A stretch of 46,353 bases of DNA from Microthrixaceae bacterium (GCA_020439285.1 JAGQSZ010000004.1:1-46353); one strand, 5' to 3'. Counted from the stretch's first letter, positions 34,712 through 46,207 are shown. Numbers and translations are program-made. Notes: generated by a model from the letters alone, not told the origin.

Positions 34712-35194
34712 ATGAGATACGTGGACCTTCGGATCATCAAGGGCGACAACCCACGCCGCGCAACCGTGTGGGGAACCCGTGATGACGGCTCAGTGGTACA
34801 AACGATCATTGTTCCGAACCATGATCTCCCGTACCTCGTTGTTGAGTCAGCATTCGGCTTGAGTGACGGCGAATGGGGCGCTCGGCTCTCTGAAACTGGG
34901 TACCCAGACTTCGAACGAGCATCTGATCTGCCACCCGGAATCATCATTTCCAAACAACTCAGCAACGCTGTGGCAAACATCTTTGGTGATGGCCCGAACA
35001 CTGCCGCAGGTGTCCGGAGTCGAGCACGGGCAGGGGCAGGGGCAGGTGCTGTGCTCGACTCCATCGACGATGCTCAAATCGAAGCCGCCATTGATGGTGT
35101 CCAACGTCTGGTCACGATCTGGTCTCGTCTACCTGCCGGGTCAAAGTTGGATGTGTCGTGGCCCCTCGACCTCACCACACTCGCCTCGGAGTGA
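34712..35194 (+). CDS. hypothetical protein with Gly/Ala repeat
   Basis: A 160-residue protein that I do not recognise. It begins MRYVDLRIIKGDNPRRATVW and alternates strands (VVQTIIVPNHDLPYLVVES) and polar loops, then RARAGAGAGA encoded by a G-rich repeat, and a helix (DAQIEAAIDGVQRLVTIW). No signal peptide or membrane helix. The start ATG is adjacent to the divergent sulfatase region; a weak GAGG lies 11 bases before. The codon-like composition and the length make it probably real, but its function is unknown. The GH3 lipoprotein gene follows on the same strand after 68 bp. Confidence 0.6.
   Translation: MRYVDLRIIKGDNPRRATVWGTRDDGSVVQTIIVPNHDLPYLVVESAFGLSDGEWGARLSETGYPDFERASDLPPGIIISKQLSNAVANIFGDGPNTAAGVRSRARAGAGAGAVLDSIDDAQIEAAIDGVQRLVTIWSRLPAGSKLDVSWPLDLTTLASE
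35016..35062. repeat. 12-bp perfect inverted repeat around a GGGCAG tandem repeat
   Basis: GGAGTCGAGCAC (35016-35027) and GTGCTCGACTCC (35051-35062) are exact reverse complements. The 23-bp loop holds about three copies of GGGCAG and has four G-runs, three of them three or more bases long. It lies inside the hypothetical gene 34712-35194. Could form a hairpin or a G-quadruplex. Confidence 0.65.
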
Positions 35195-35262
35195 GGCCAT
35201 CCCGAAAGCACTTCGTCGACTCTCCTCTCACGAATCAGGGCACACCCACTAAGGTCGACCCG

Positions 35263-36603
35263 ATGAGTCGCCAGCGAAAAGTACTCGTGACCTCTGTTCT
35301 CGCGGCGGCGTCATTGGTCGCAGCTTGCACTGGGACCACAGGCCAACAAGTACGGGCTGATCGGGTCACCACCACATCGACCACCTCGACCACGGCTCCG
35401 GTTCCCGACTGTGCAGAAACGCTGCCAGCATCAGCCAAGGCGGGCCAGCTCCTCATGGTCATGGTGACCACACCTGACCTTGCAAAAGAGGCCTTGAAGA
35501 ACGGCACCGTCGGCGGCTTCGGATTGAAGGGTGGCCAGCCCAAGGACATCGGAGAAAAGGTGGCGGCAGCAGTCAAGGATGCCGCCATCACTCCGTTCGT
35601 AGGCAGCGACGAGGAAGGCGGCACGGTTCAGCGTTTGGCGAACGCAATCAAGATCCTTCCCTCGGCAGCAGAGATGGCTTCTGGCGGAAAGAGCTCAAAG
35701 GCATCGGGTACCAAGACCGATGGCTCACCCGAAGCAGCGGCCAAGATGATGGGTGAGTATGCAGTCGAGATGAAGAAGCTTGGCTTCAACATGATGTTCG
35801 GCCCAGTTGCCGACGTCGGTAGCGGATCTGGACTAGGAACCCGGTCATTCAGCGATGAACCCACCGTTGTCGCCTCGTTCGTCACAGCGATCGTCAGGGC
35901 AGTCCAGGATGCCGGTGTGATTGCAGTGGTGAAACACTGGCCGGGAATCGGCGGAGGTAAGTCTGACCCGCATGACAAGCTCTCGGCCCTGGAGCCCATC
36001 GATCAGCTACGTCTGAAGGACATCCTCCCCTTCCAAGAAGCGTTCAAGGCAGGGGCCAAGGGAGTCATGGTTGCGCACTCTGTCGTTCCGGACCTGACAC
36101 AACCAAATGAGCCTGCATCAATTTCGGCCGCGGCTATCACCAATGAGTTGCGAGGGACTGAAGGTTTCAAAGGCTTGGTCATAACCGACTCACTCGGCAT
36201 GGGAGCAATCATTGCGACCACGCCTCAAGACGAAGCAGCGGAGAAAGCCATCGCAGCTGGCGCTGACATCGCGCTGGTCTCAGGTGCCGATTCCATTCCG
36301 AAGGCCCATGAGCGTCTGACCAATGCAATAGCTTCCGGCCGGATACCGGCCGGGCAGGTCGAAGCGTCAGTTCGCAGGGTGCTGGCGGAAAAGAGCGTGA
36401 CCGGTCCCTGCCCTGACCTGGTCGCCAACATGACACGCCTTGAAGCCGATGCCGGTACCGGTGCGACAAGCTCAGGATCCTCCAACTCGCCCGGAGATTC
36501 ATCCTCAGATGAGTCGGGCACAACTACATCGGGATCCAAGTCAACTTCGTCGTCCACCCCCAAGGGTCGGGATACGGGCATCAACGACACGCTGGCTGAT
36601 TGA
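35263..36603 (+). CDS. GH3 family lipoprotein, beta-N-acetylhexosaminidase-like
   Basis: A 446-residue exported glycoside hydrolase of family 3, NagZ-like, probably trimming cell-wall or other N-acetylglucosamine-containing glycans. The lipoprotein signal ends at C22 (AAASLVAACTG) and a Thr-rich stalk follows. Family landmarks: FVGSDEEGGTVQRL, MKKLGFNMMFGPVADVGS, VVKHWPGIG with the following DPH, and the nucleophile Asp in VITDSLGMGAI. The usual KHFPGHG is altered to KHWPGIG, so the conserved His is Ile. A Ser/Thr-rich tail (about 70 residues) ends the protein. ATG 35263 has AAGG upstream; the frame open to 35158 is rejected. Confidence 0.85.
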   Translation: MSRQRKVLVTSVLAAASLVAACTGTTGQQVRADRVTTTSTTSTTAPVPDCAETLPASAKAGQLLMVMVTTPDLAKEALKNGTVGGFGLKGGQPKDIGEKVAAAVKDAAITPFVGSDEEGGTVQRLANAIKILPSAAEMASGGKSSKASGTKTDGSPEAAAKMMGEYAVEMKKLGFNMMFGPVADVGSGSGLGTRSFSDEPTVVASFVTAIVRAVQDAGVIAVVKHWPGIGGGKSDPHDKLSALEPIDQLRLKDILPFQEAFKAGAKGVMVAHSVVPDLTQPNEPASISAAAITNELRGTEGFKGLVITDSLGMGAIIATTPQDEAAEKAIAAGADIALVSGADSIPKAHERLTNAIASGRIPAGQVEASVRRVLAEKSVTGPCPDLVANMTRLEADAGTGATSSGSSNSPGDSSSDESGTTTSGSKSTSSSTPKGRDTGINDTLAD

Positions 36604-36659
36604 CCAACGCTCCGACGGGCCGATCGCCTTTCAACCCGGAATCCGAAATGTGGTCGCCT

Positions 36660-37421
36660 TTATCGAACTGCGAGCAGCTCCTCGACCTCATCGGTCTCAA
36701 ACGGATGAGCAAGCATAAGAATCAGGTGCGTCGCTCCAGCCTCACGGAACTCAGACGCCAATGCGATCTCATCTGCCGAGATCGCGACAGTCCTCTCGAT
36801 CGTCGAAGGATCTCGGCCGACCTTGTCGCACCACTCATCGAGAATGGAGTTAAGCCGGGCGAACTCCTTGGGCGGACCGAAGGAGTTCCACGCATCACCA
36901 TGCTCAGCAACAATCCGCAGCGTTACTTTGGGGCCACTACCCCCGATCAGGATCGGTAGCGGTCCTACCGGCGAAGGGTTCAACACTGCGATGCGGTCCT
37001 TGATTGTCCCCAAGGACCGTTCAAGGGTCTTTAGCTTGTCACCAGCGGAGCCGAACTCGAAGCCGTATTCCTGGTAGTCACGCTCAAACCAGCCGGAGCC
37101 GACGCCGAGTACAAAACGCCCGTTGGACAGGTGGTCGATCGTGCGAGCCATGTCAGCGAGCAGGTTCGGGTTGCGATAGCCGATCCCTGTCACCAGTGCC
37201 CCAATCGTGGCCCGCTGTGTAGCGACGGCCATCGCCGACATCAACGTGTATGACTCGAAGCTGCCGGCGTCCGGCGCTCCGTAGATCGGGAAGAAATGGT
37301 CCCAGATCCATAGTGAGTCCACGCCCATTTCATCAAAACACCTAGCAGCTTCCAAGATTGATTCAACGCTCGAACCCTGGGGTTGAAGCTGTACTCCTAC
37401 CTTCAGTTCTCCGTCGCCCAT
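36660..37421 (-). CDS. LLM-class (luciferase-like) F420-dependent oxidoreductase
   Basis: A 253-residue TIM-barrel oxidoreductase, probably using coenzyme F420. Signature stretches: VGVQLQPQGSSVESIL at the start, MGVDSLWIWDHFF, VTGIGYRNPNLLADMARTID, HLSNGRFVLGVGSGWFERDY (classic LLM motif), PILIGGSGPKVTLRIVAEHG and ATHLILML. The reaction cannot be told from sequence. ATG 37421 has GGAGG 8 bases upstream; the frame is open 15 bp further. Divergent from the CBS-domain gene; the GH3 gene is convergent, 56 bp away. Confidence 0.87.
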   Translation of the reverse strand: MGDGELKVGVQLQPQGSSVESILEAARCFDEMGVDSLWIWDHFFPIYGAPDAGSFESYTLMSAMAVATQRATIGALVTGIGYRNPNLLADMARTIDHLSNGRFVLGVGSGWFERDYQEYGFEFGSAGDKLKTLERSLGTIKDRIAVLNPSPVGPLPILIGGSGPKVTLRIVAEHGDAWNSFGPPKEFARLNSILDEWCDKVGRDPSTIERTVAISADEIALASEFREAGATHLILMLAHPFETDEVEELLAVR

Positions 37422-37594
37422 GAACTGATCCTCCACCTAATCCGATCTGACCCCAAGTCATCCCTACTGAGAATGCAATGATGACACTTGGCACTTACCC
37501 GACGTGGCCGCATTCTGCGACACATCTTCAATCGTCGCAGGCTAGCCTTGGCTCAACAGCCGTAATGGCGGGCTTCGCATACCGGGGGTGGACT

Positions 37595-38029
37595 ATGCGG
37601 GTTTCTGGAATCCTCAAGGACAAGGGATCAGACGTCGCAACGGTGACGCCGGACCAAACTCTGGCTCACGCGTCCGACGAACTGCGCCGTCGTCGAATTG
37701 GTGCGCTAGTCGTAACCAACGATGGCGAAAGCATCGAGGGCATCCTCTCTGAGCGTGACGTGGTCCACGCAATCGCACTGTTTGGTCATGCCGTGTTGAA
37801 TCAACCGGTCACCACGGCTATGACCGCCGAAGTGTGGACCTGTGGGCCTGATGACACCACCGAGGAACTTGCACAAGCAATGACATTTCACCGCACCAGG
37901 CACCTGCCGGTGATGAAGCAAGGCAAGCTCATCGGAATCGTCAGCATTGGCGACATCGTCAAGTCACGCCTGACTGAACTCGAGCGTGAGCGCGAGCAGC
38001 TGACCAACTACATCACCACAGGGCGATAG
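37595..38029 (+). CDS. tandem CBS-domain protein
   Basis: A 144-residue protein made of two CBS domains (about 5-60 and 72-125), probably a small adenine-nucleotide sensor. First repeat: TPDQTLAHASDELRRRRIGAL and EGILSERDVVHA. Second: VWTCGPDDTTEELAQAM and RHLPVMKQGKLIGIVSIGD. The end is a charged helix (LTELEREREQLTNYITTG). ATG 37595, with a G-rich sequence upstream, gives the normal length; the frame open to 37478 is rejected. The convergent leuA gene ends only 3 bp away. Confidence 0.87.
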   Translation: MRVSGILKDKGSDVATVTPDQTLAHASDELRRRRIGALVVTNDGESIEGILSERDVVHAIALFGHAVLNQPVTTAMTAEVWTCGPDDTTEELAQAMTFHRTRHLPVMKQGKLIGIVSIGDIVKSRLTELEREREQLTNYITTGR

Positions 38030-38032
38030 CAA

Positions 38033-39925
<1,893 letters not shown>

Positions 39926-39926
<1 letters not shown>

Positions 39927-39961
39927 TAGGTCAGAAGGAGGAGGCCGCGGTTGATTGCCAT
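39926..39961 (-). CDS. leuA leader peptide (four consecutive Leu codons)
   Basis: An 11-residue ORF, MAINRGLLLLT, ending in TAG. Codons 7-10 are CTC CTC CTT CTG, all Leu. It lies 154 nt upstream of the leuA ATG on the same strand and ahead of two hairpins. The putative -10 (39975-39970) ends 8 bases before its ATG, so the mRNA probably starts at or one base before the ATG, i.e. leaderless. Leu-rich leader peptides controlling leuA by attenuation are known from several actinobacteria. Confidence 0.75.
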
Positions 39962-39969
39962 TGCGTTAC

Positions 39970-39998
39970 AGGTTACTCCTGCCCAAGCCAGAATCCAA
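39970..39998 (-). promoter_or_regulatory. putative leuA promoter
   Basis: TTGGAT (39998-39993) and TAACCT (39975-39970) are 17 bp apart on the minus strand, followed by 8 bases to the leader-peptide ATG (39961). Geometry is ideal for transcription starting at the ATG. The same DNA lies upstream of dusB on the plus strand. Confidence 0.6.
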
Positions 39999-40047
39999 GC
40001 AGCCCCGTTTGACTGTCCTGCCACATCATGAACCTCACCGCCTGCCC

Positions 40048-41247
40048 ATGACCCAGATCACCAGCCAATCGTCAGACCAAGATCCCGAACCGGGTTCCGG
40101 CGTCGACGACTCCCGAGTTCCGAGAATCGGGCCGATCCAACTGGCCCCGCCCGTGATCTTGGCGCCAATGGCTGGCGTGACCGACGCACCATTCCGGGTG
40201 CTGTGTGCAGAGTTCGGTGGCGGTCTTTTCGTGAACCAGATGGTCACCGCTCGGGCGCTGCTCGAAGGGCACCGCGCCTCATGGGCACTCGCACGATTCC
40301 ATCCATCTGAGAAGGTCCGGTCGCTCCAGTTGTACAGCACCGATCCGGTGACCTTGGGTGGAGCAGTTCGCAGGCTCGTGAGCGAAGGGCTCGTCGACCA
40401 CATCGATTTGAACTTCGGTTGCCCCGCCCCGAAAGTGACACGCAACGGTGGCGGAGCCGCACTCCCCTACAAGCGAAGGCTCCTGGCCCAGGTGATCAAA
40501 GCAGCCGTATCCGCAGCTGATGGCGAGTCCAATGGCGCGGTGCCAGTGACGGTGAAGTTCCGCTTGGGTATCGACGATGATCATCTGACGTTCATGGACA
40601 CGGCTCGCACCGCCGAAGCCGAAGGTGTGGCCGCTGTCGCGTTGCATGCACGCACGGCGTTGCAGCACTATGCGCCGCCAGCGCATTGGGATCGGATCAC
40701 CGAGTTGAAGTCCGCGATCACTTCGATCCCTGTGTTTGGCAACGGTGACATCTTCACCGCTGGTGATGCTCTGGCGATGGTGAACCAGACCGGCTGTGAC
40801 GGTGTAGTGATCGGCCGTGGATGTCTGGGGCGCCCGTGGCTGTTTCGTGACCTGGACGCAGCGTTTTCTGGATCACCGATCCCAGAAGTCCCGCTGCTTG
40901 GCGAGGTCGTGGCGACAATCCGCAGGCATCTGGAGCTGATCATCGAATGGGATGGAGACGACTCCCGCTTGAGCCATTTCCGCAAGCACCTGGCTTGGTA
41001 TCTGAAGGGCTATGCGGTAGGCCCTGAGATCCGGCGCCGAGCTGCTCAGACATCGACCCTCGCCGAGATCGAGGCAGTACTCGACGACCTGGATCCGACG
41101 CTGGAGGCACCCGATGGTGTCGAGCGGATCCACCGGAGTCATTCGAGCGCTCAGCGACGCGTCGCCCTGCCAGAAGGGTGGCTCGACGACCCACTCGCTA
41201 TCCCGGCGTTGCCCCGTGGCGCTGAGGCGCTGGTGTCGGGCGGATGA
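40048..41247 (+). CDS. dusB: tRNA-dihydrouridine synthase, DusB-like
   Basis: FMN enzyme reducing specific uridines in tRNA D-loops; 399 residues. Family signatures: VILAPMAGVTDAPFRVLCAE at the start of the barrel, HIDLNFGCPAPKVTRNGGGA with the catalytic Cys, VTVKFRLGIDDDH, ALHARTALQHYAPPAHWDRI, IPVFGNGDIFTAGDA and GVVIGRGCLGRPWLF (phosphate/FMN loop). A polar N-terminal stretch of about 30 residues is extra. ATG 40048 has no clear ribosome site; the frame open to 39955 overlaps the leuA leader on the other strand. It overlaps maf by 4 bp (ATGA), so both are one operon. Confidence 0.92.
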   Translation: MTQITSQSSDQDPEPGSGVDDSRVPRIGPIQLAPPVILAPMAGVTDAPFRVLCAEFGGGLFVNQMVTARALLEGHRASWALARFHPSEKVRSLQLYSTDPVTLGGAVRRLVSEGLVDHIDLNFGCPAPKVTRNGGGAALPYKRRLLAQVIKAAVSAADGESNGAVPVTVKFRLGIDDDHLTFMDTARTAEAEGVAAVALHARTALQHYAPPAHWDRITELKSAITSIPVFGNGDIFTAGDALAMVNQTGCDGVVIGRGCLGRPWLFRDLDAAFSGSPIPEVPLLGEVVATIRRHLELIIEWDGDDSRLSHFRKHLAWYLKGYAVGPEIRRRAAQTSTLAEIEAVLDDLDPTLEAPDGVERIHRSHSSAQRRVALPEGWLDDPLAIPALPRGAEALVSGG

Positions 41248-41849
41248 CCGAACCCAAGTCGACCTCGGTGGTTCTGGCATCGGCATCTCCGCGCCGGTTG
41301 GAGTTGTTGAAACGGATCGGTATTGATCCGCTCGTCATAGCTGCTGACGTGGACGAGACCGTTTTGCCAGGTGAGTCGCCGAGCGAATACGTGCTGCGGG
41401 TTGCTCTCGACAAGGCTCATCGTGTCGTGAACTCATCAGCTGTCAGAGACGCTCCCACGGGAGCGATCATCATCAGCGCTGACACGTCCGTGGTTCTCGA
41501 TGGCGAGATCCTCGGAAAACCCGAGGACAACTCTCACGCGAGCACGATGTTGAGATCGTTGTCTGGTCGTCCCCACGAGGTGCTGACGAGCCTCGTTGCT
41601 CTCGATCTGGACGGCATCGAACACAGTTTCATTGCGCGCGCAACAGTGCGTTTCTGCGAACTCACCGAAGACGAGATCGAATGGTACGTGTCCACAGGTG
41701 AACCTGTCGGTAAGGCAGGTGCTTACGCTATTCAAGGCATCGGCGAGTTCATGGTCGAGAGCATCGCGGGTGCTCCGTCAACAGTCATCGGTCTGCCTCT
41801 TCGAGAGACAATCGAACTGTTACGGCTCGCAGGGCTCAGGTGGCCCTGA
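41244..41849 (+). CDS. maf: Maf-family nucleoside triphosphate pyrophosphatase
   Basis: A 201-residue Maf-like house-cleaning NTP pyrophosphatase (dTTP/UTP or modified nucleotide class, not distinguishable here). Signatures: VVLASASPRRLELLKRIG at the start (SxSPRR nucleotide motif), ADVDETVLPGESP, the metal-binding ISADTSVVLDGEILGKP, SGRPHEVLTS, and GKAGAYAIQGIGEFMVESI. The start overlaps the dusB stop in ATGA, indicating translational coupling. The convergent lipoprotein gene ends 11 bp away. Confidence 0.92.
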   Translation: MTEPKSTSVVLASASPRRLELLKRIGIDPLVIAADVDETVLPGESPSEYVLRVALDKAHRVVNSSAVRDAPTGAIIISADTSVVLDGEILGKPEDNSHASTMLRSLSGRPHEVLTSLVALDLDGIEHSFIARATVRFCELTEDEIEWYVSTGEPVGKAGAYAIQGIGEFMVESIAGAPSTVIGLPLRETIELLRLAGLRWP

Positions 41850-41860
41850 CCGCCACGTCC

Positions 41861-42289
41861 CTACCCGTTAGCGCTCACGCCACAGTGTTCTTCGACGAAG
41901 GCGCCCAGTCGTTGACCGGCAGCGGCGCCGTCCTGCACCGATGAGCGCTTCATGGACTCGGTTTTCCCACTGGGATAGTTGTCGATGATGAGGTTGTCGG
42001 TCAGAGTCCGGACATCCTCACGGACTGGTTCTGGTGCGGTGCGAACCACATCGTCGAGCACCTCCAGAACGACGGACTCGTCAGTCGTTCCATCGGTACC
42101 GTCCAACGCCTTGACGGCGATGCAGAAGTCTTTCAACTCCGCGGTTGAGAGTGTCGTCGTGGACCGATCGCCGGTCCCGTCTGTCGCGGTCTCGCTGCCG
42201 CAACCAGAAATCGTCACCAGAGCGGCGATGAACAGCGATGCGAAAGTGAGGTGTCGTCGTCTCGAAGGCACCTCAGGATGGTAGGACAC
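41861..42289 (-). CDS. small lipoprotein of unknown function
   Basis: A 142-residue exported lipoprotein. A basic start (SRRRHLTF) and hydrophobic stretch ASLFIAALVTISGC give a lipobox Cys at 30, then a Thr/Ser/Gly-rich linker and an alpha-helical domain of about 100 residues (LKDFCIAVKALDGTDG ... LGAFVEEHCGVSANG). Two Cys at the ends of this domain could form a disulfide. GTG start; a GTG six codons downstream is an alternative. It is downstream of purH on the same strand (the purH stop is upstream by 32 bp), so cotranscription with another gene is unclear. Confidence 0.65.
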   Translation of the reverse strand: MSYHPEVPSRRRHLTFASLFIAALVTISGCGSETATDGTGDRSTTTLSTAELKDFCIAVKALDGTDGTTDESVVLEVLDDVVRTAPEPVREDVRTLTDNLIIDNYPSGKTESMKRSSVQDGAAAGQRLGAFVEEHCGVSANG

Positions 42290-42321
42290 TGACGGGGCTG
42301 TCGCTCCCAGTCCGACTCGTA

Positions 42322-43854
42322 TCAGTGCTTGAAATGGCGTTCCCCGGTGAACACCATCGCCAGGCCCTGTTCATTAGCGGCAGCGATTACCTCTTCATCC
42401 CGGATTGAGCCGCCGGGTTGGATTACCGCTGTGGCGCCGGCTTCGGCCGCTGCATCAAGTCCATCGCGGAACGGGAAGAACGCATCCGATGCGCATGCTC
42501 CACCTACCGCACGGCCATCGGCCTTCTCCGCTGCGATACGTCCAGCGTCGCGACGGTTCTGTTGACCGGCACCGATGCCGACAGCCTGACCGTCCTTGAC
42601 CAGAACGATCGTGTTGGAGGTAACCCTGGCAACCAACTTCCACGCGAGTTCCAGATCTATCCACTCGGCTTCGGTTGGCTGGCGCTCAGTCACGACACTC
42701 CACGAAGAGCGATCCATCGAGACCGAGTCCGCTGTCTGGACCAACAATCCGCCCGAGATGGTGCGGATGTCGAGTGGTGGCACGACCGGAGCCTGGGTCA
42801 GCAGGACTCGAAGGTTCTTCTTGGACCGCAATACCTCGAGTGCATCGTCATCGAAACCAGGAGCGATGACCACCTCGGTGAACACAGGGGCGAGCGCCTC
42901 TGCCAATGACAGCGGGACCGTCCGGTTGAGCGCAACGATCCCGCCGAACGCGGAGGTCGGATCGCACTCATGGGCTCGGGTGTACGCAGTTGTGATGTCC
43001 GCTGCGACAGCGGCACCGCACGGGTTGGCGTGCTTGATTACCACCGCTGCGGGTTCGTCACCGAGCGAGTGGACCAAACGCCACGCGGCGTCGGAGTCGT
43101 ACACATTGAGATACGACATCTCTTTGCCGTTGAGTTGGACTGCTGAGTCCCAGCAACCTCCGCCGGGAAGCGAATAACGGGCACCTTGTTGGTGCGGGTT
43201 CTCGCCGTAGCGGAGTATCTCTTTGCGGGTCGCTGACAGGTGCAGCGTGGATGGCAACACGGCCTCCGGCGCTCCCGCGGGAGCGTCTGAACCAGCGTCG
43301 AACCATTCGACGATGGCCGCGTCATACGCTGCCGTGTGAGCAAAGGCTGATCGAGCGAGTCGACGCCGGGTCGCTTCGCTCACGTCGCCCTGGGATCGGA
43401 GTTCCTCCAACACAGTGCCGTAGTCGCCAGGGTCAACCAACACGGTCACCTGCGAGTGGTTCTTGGCCGCAGCGCGCACCATCGCCGGGCCCCCTATGTC
43501 GATCAACTCGATGGAAGGATCCGACGAGAACGGATACAGGTTGGTCGCCACAAGATCGATCGGGGTGATCTGGTAGGTCTCCATGTCGGCGACGTGTTCC
43601 GGATCGGTACGGTCAGCAAGAATTCCACCGTGGATAGCCGGGTGCAGTGTCACGACCCGGTGGCCGAGCATCTCTGGAAACCCGGTGATGTCACCCGTGG
43701 GGATGACCGGCAATCCGGCTTCGGCCAACACTTTGGCGGTGCCGCCCGAGGACACCAGTTCCCAACCGAGTTCGACGAGCGCCGCACCAAGTTCGACCAC
43801 GCCGGTCTTGTCATAAGCCGACAGCAATGCACGGCGCTTCGTTGACTCAGTCAT
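42322..43854 (-). CDS. purH: bifunctional AICAR formyltransferase/IMP cyclohydrolase
   Basis: Last two steps of de novo purine synthesis: AICAR to FAICAR with 10-formyl-THF, then ring closure to IMP. 510 residues. N-terminal MGS-like cyclohydrolase: [55 protein letters not shown] and [11 protein letters not shown]-terminal transformylase: [10 protein letters not shown] (the Lys-His motif), [18 protein letters not shown] and final GERHFKH. ATG 43854, with GGAG 12 bases upstream; the frame extends to 44004 without family-like sequence. purN lies 2.3 kb away on the same strand, beyond the opposite acyltransferase gene. Confidence 0.95.
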   Translation of the reverse strand: MTESTKRRALLSAYDKTGVVELGAALVELGWELVSSGGTAKVLAEAGLPVIPTGDITGFPEMLGHRVVTLHPAIHGGILADRTDPEHVADMETYQITPIDLVATNLYPFSSDPSIELIDIGGPAMVRAAAKNHSQVTVLVDPGDYGTVLEELRSQGDVSEATRRRLARSAFAHTAAYDAAIVEWFDAGSDAPAGAPEAVLPSTLHLSATRKEILRYGENPHQQGARYSLPGGGCWDSAVQLNGKEMSYLNVYDSDAAWRLVHSLGDEPAAVVIKHANPCGAAVAADITTAYTRAHECDPTSAFGGIVALNRTVPLSLAEALAPVFTEVVIAPGFDDDALEVLRSKKNLRVLLTQAPVVPPLDIRTISGGLLVQTADSVSMDRSSWSVVTERQPTEAEWIDLELAWKLVARVTSNTIVLVKDGQAVGIGAGQQNRRDAGRIAAEKADGRAVGGACASDAFFPFRDGLDAAAEAGATAVIQPGGSIRDEEVIAAANEQGLAMVFTGERHFKH

Positions 43855-44083
43855 GATGAGGAAGACTCCAAGTAGTGTCCGGGAATTGGCATGTCGGGAT
43901 TCGGTGTTGACGACTTCCGACAAGTCGGATTCGATGCCCGATTCGACGTCAGGTGGCGCTTTCCAGGGCCGTATCGTCGTCGATGACAACAGAACCAACT
44001 GCACTATCTAGTGCTCAAGCCATCGTAGTCTTGTTGGTTCACCACACCGACAACGACATGTAGCGAATCCAGCACTTTCACTG
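43855..44083. other. divergent intergenic region between purH and the acyltransferase
   Basis: 229 bp without a protein-like frame that I accept. Contains a 6-bp inverted repeat, CGACTT (43911-43916) and AAGTCG (43922-43927), with a 5-base loop, on the purH side. Too short to call as an operator; no purine riboswitch-like structure was recognised. Confidence 0.35.
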
Positions 44084-46207
44084 ATGCCCAATCCTCCAAA
44101 CTGCGACGCCGATTACAGCGTCGACCACAGCCTCCACCAGGGCTCAAGGCCCACGACCCGTCACATCCCTGAACTCGACGGATACAGGGGAATCGGTGTC
44201 CTAGTCGTCGTCTTGTTCCACTTCGATCTTCTCAAAGGCGGCTGGCTGGGCGTCGATCTGTTCTTCGTTCTGTCGGGATTCTTGATCACCCGGATCATCG
44301 TTCATGAGCGGGCCAACACAGGCAGGATCAACTTGCGGAACTTCTGGCGGAGGCGAGCACGTAGGTTGCTGCCAGCTCTGGTGGTGTTCCTCGCCGGGGT
44401 CGCGCTGTATCTGTGGTGGTATCCGGAAAAGGTTGCGCTGCCAACAGATGTGACTGCACAGATGTGGGCGACGGTCTTCTATGTAGCGAATTGGCAGACG
44501 ATCCTGTCTGGCAGCAACTACTGGACCCAGTACGCGGTCGAGTCGCCTCTGCGTCACATGTGGTCGCTCTCGATCGAGGAACAGTTCTACGTCGTGTTTC
44601 CGTTGGCCATGACGGCCCTGTTCTCAATTACGCGGCGTCGACTTCGAGTTGCATGGGTCCTGCTGGGTGCGGCCGTCGTCTCGTGGACGACCGGGGTGTT
44701 GATCTTGGCGGCCACCGGGAACTTCGAGCGTGTCTACCTGGGTACAGACACCCGGATCGGCGCCGTCCTGCTTGGAGCCGGCGTCGGCTATCTGACTTGC
44801 GTTCCCAGTATCCGCGACAGACTCGTGTCCACCGCGCGCCTATTCGTAGTTCCTGCATTCGCTGTAATGATCGCCGCCTTTGTCTTGGTCGATGGTTCGA
44901 CCAACTGGAGCCCTCTTCGGTGGTTGTTGATGCCTGGGTTCGAAATCGCTGTAGTGATTCTGTTGACCGCGGCCCTGGCGAACAAAGGCGGTGCCCCTGT
45001 TGATACTGACAGTGATCCGACTCGCCGGGCGGACGCCGTTAGTACCGTCGGAGCGATGATCCAAGGCGTGGTGGCGTCACGACCATTGGTTTGGTTGGGT
45101 GGCGTGAGCTACGGCCTGTATCTGTGGCACATACCCGTCAAGTTGACTGTGGAACGAGCGATGCGATCGAGTCCACGAGCGATCGTTGTGATCACGGCAA
45201 TTCTCATCAGCTTGGCGATCTCGGCTTTGTCTCTTCGTTTCGTCGAACGCCCCATCCGTACACATGGGCTCAAGATCGCTCCCAGAGGTGCTCTGCTGGG
45301 ATCAGCATTTCTGTTGGTGGCAGGGTCGCTCGCACTTTCAACTAGTGCGACTGCGGAGGCGCGTCACCACGCGAACCGTGGGGGTGACGAAGCTATGAGC
45401 ATCATCACCGACGCACCCGAGACCGACCCCACCACCACCACGACAACAGAGCAGCCGGTGGGCGACGAATCACCCGGCGAACAACCTCCTCTGATCGAGG
45501 AAACCACCACGGTCCCTCCGCCTGTTGGGATACAACTACCTCTACCACGGCCGCCGGACCGCCAGCCACGAGTGCTGTTGTTCGGCGACTCTCTGGCGTA
45601 TGACCTCACCAAAGGGTTCACCTCGCAGGCAGCCAAGATGGGTATTTCTGCAAGCGCCAGCAGCCTGGTTGGATGTGGACTCGGCGGAACCCGGTTCGAA
45701 GCTGATGGCCACCCGGGGCTAACAGGTCAAGATGCCGTAGCTCGTTGCGACGCGTGGATCGCAAAACAGGCGTCTTTGGTTGACCGCGTAAAGCCAGACG
45801 CAGTTTTGGTTTTCAGAGTTGGAAGCCGCCAGCCCGAGCCAGGCTCAAGCTGGTGTGATCCGACATATCTGCAGTGGTACACCCAAGCACTCAACGACGA
45901 GATCGAACGGCTGTCGTCCACGGGTGCCGCTGTGGTGATAGCCCCGCTGGTCTACCAGCATTTCGGGGGCACCAGGTCAACGGAATCAGATGACCGAACT
46001 GATTGTCTGAACAAGACGATTGCTGAAGTCACTTCCAATAATCCGAAGGCCGCGAGCTTCCCTCTCGACAAGTGGATGTGTCCGGACCGCGACACGTGTC
46101 GGGTCGAGGAGGACGGAGTGACGCTTCGCCCAGACGGACTCCACTTTCAAGGGCCCGGAGCAGTTGTTGCGTCACGCTGGATTCTCGGCCAGATCTTCCA
46201 GGAATGA
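44084..46207 (+). CDS. OafA/YrhL-type acyltransferase with C-terminal SGNH domain
   Basis: A 707-residue membrane acyltransferase (acyltransferase 3 family), transferring acetyl or similar groups to extracellular glycans. The membrane part has about ten helices: [20 protein letters not shown] (conserved His), [33 protein letters not shown] (RxxxR motif), [14 protein letters not shown] and [13 protein letters not shown] Thr/Pro-rich linker (about 440-485) leads to an SGNH hydrolase-like domain with [11 protein letters not shown] (Ser of GDS) and a final [11 protein letters not shown] (Asp-His). Its 3' end overlaps purN on the other strand by 36 bp. Confidence 0.9.
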   Translation: MPNPPNCDADYSVDHSLHQGSRPTTRHIPELDGYRGIGVLVVVLFHFDLLKGGWLGVDLFFVLSGFLITRIIVHERANTGRINLRNFWRRRARRLLPALVVFLAGVALYLWWYPEKVALPTDVTAQMWATVFYVANWQTILSGSNYWTQYAVESPLRHMWSLSIEEQFYVVFPLAMTALFSITRRRLRVAWVLLGAAVVSWTTGVLILAATGNFERVYLGTDTRIGAVLLGAGVGYLTCVPSIRDRLVSTARLFVVPAFAVMIAAFVLVDGSTNWSPLRWLLMPGFEIAVVILLTAALANKGGAPVDTDSDPTRRADAVSTVGAMIQGVVASRPLVWLGGVSYGLYLWHIPVKLTVERAMRSSPRAIVVITAILISLAISALSLRFVERPIRTHGLKIAPRGALLGSAFLLVAGSLALSTSATAEARHHANRGGDEAMSIITDAPETDPTTTTTTEQPVGDESPGEQPPLIEETTTVPPPVGIQLPLPRPPDRQPRVLLFGDSLAYDLTKGFTSQAAKMGISASASSLVGCGLGGTRFEADGHPGLTGQDAVARCDAWIAKQASLVDRVKPDAVLVFRVGSRQPEPGSSWCDPTYLQWYTQALNDEIERLSSTGAAVVIAPLVYQHFGGTRSTESDDRTDCLNKTIAEVTSNNPKAASFPLDKWMCPDRDTCRVEEDGVTLRPDGLHFQGPGAVVASRWILGQIFQE

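Noticed and set aside
35027-35048. GGGCAG repeats considered as a CRISPR-like or satellite array
   Set aside because: Units are only 6 bp, with no spacers, and lie in a coding frame; reported instead as a tandem repeat inside an inverted repeat.
34636-35064. Upstream open part of the sulfatase frame
   Set aside because: Most of it is antisense to the gene at 34712-35194 and does not resemble sulfatase sequence; I kept the start at 34635, with 34710 as alternative.
37453-37491. Imperfect inverted repeat CCAAGTCATC ... GATGACACTTGG upstream of the LLM oxidoreductase and CBS genes
   Set aside because: A two-base insertion breaks the symmetry and the spacing is long; too weak to call an operator.
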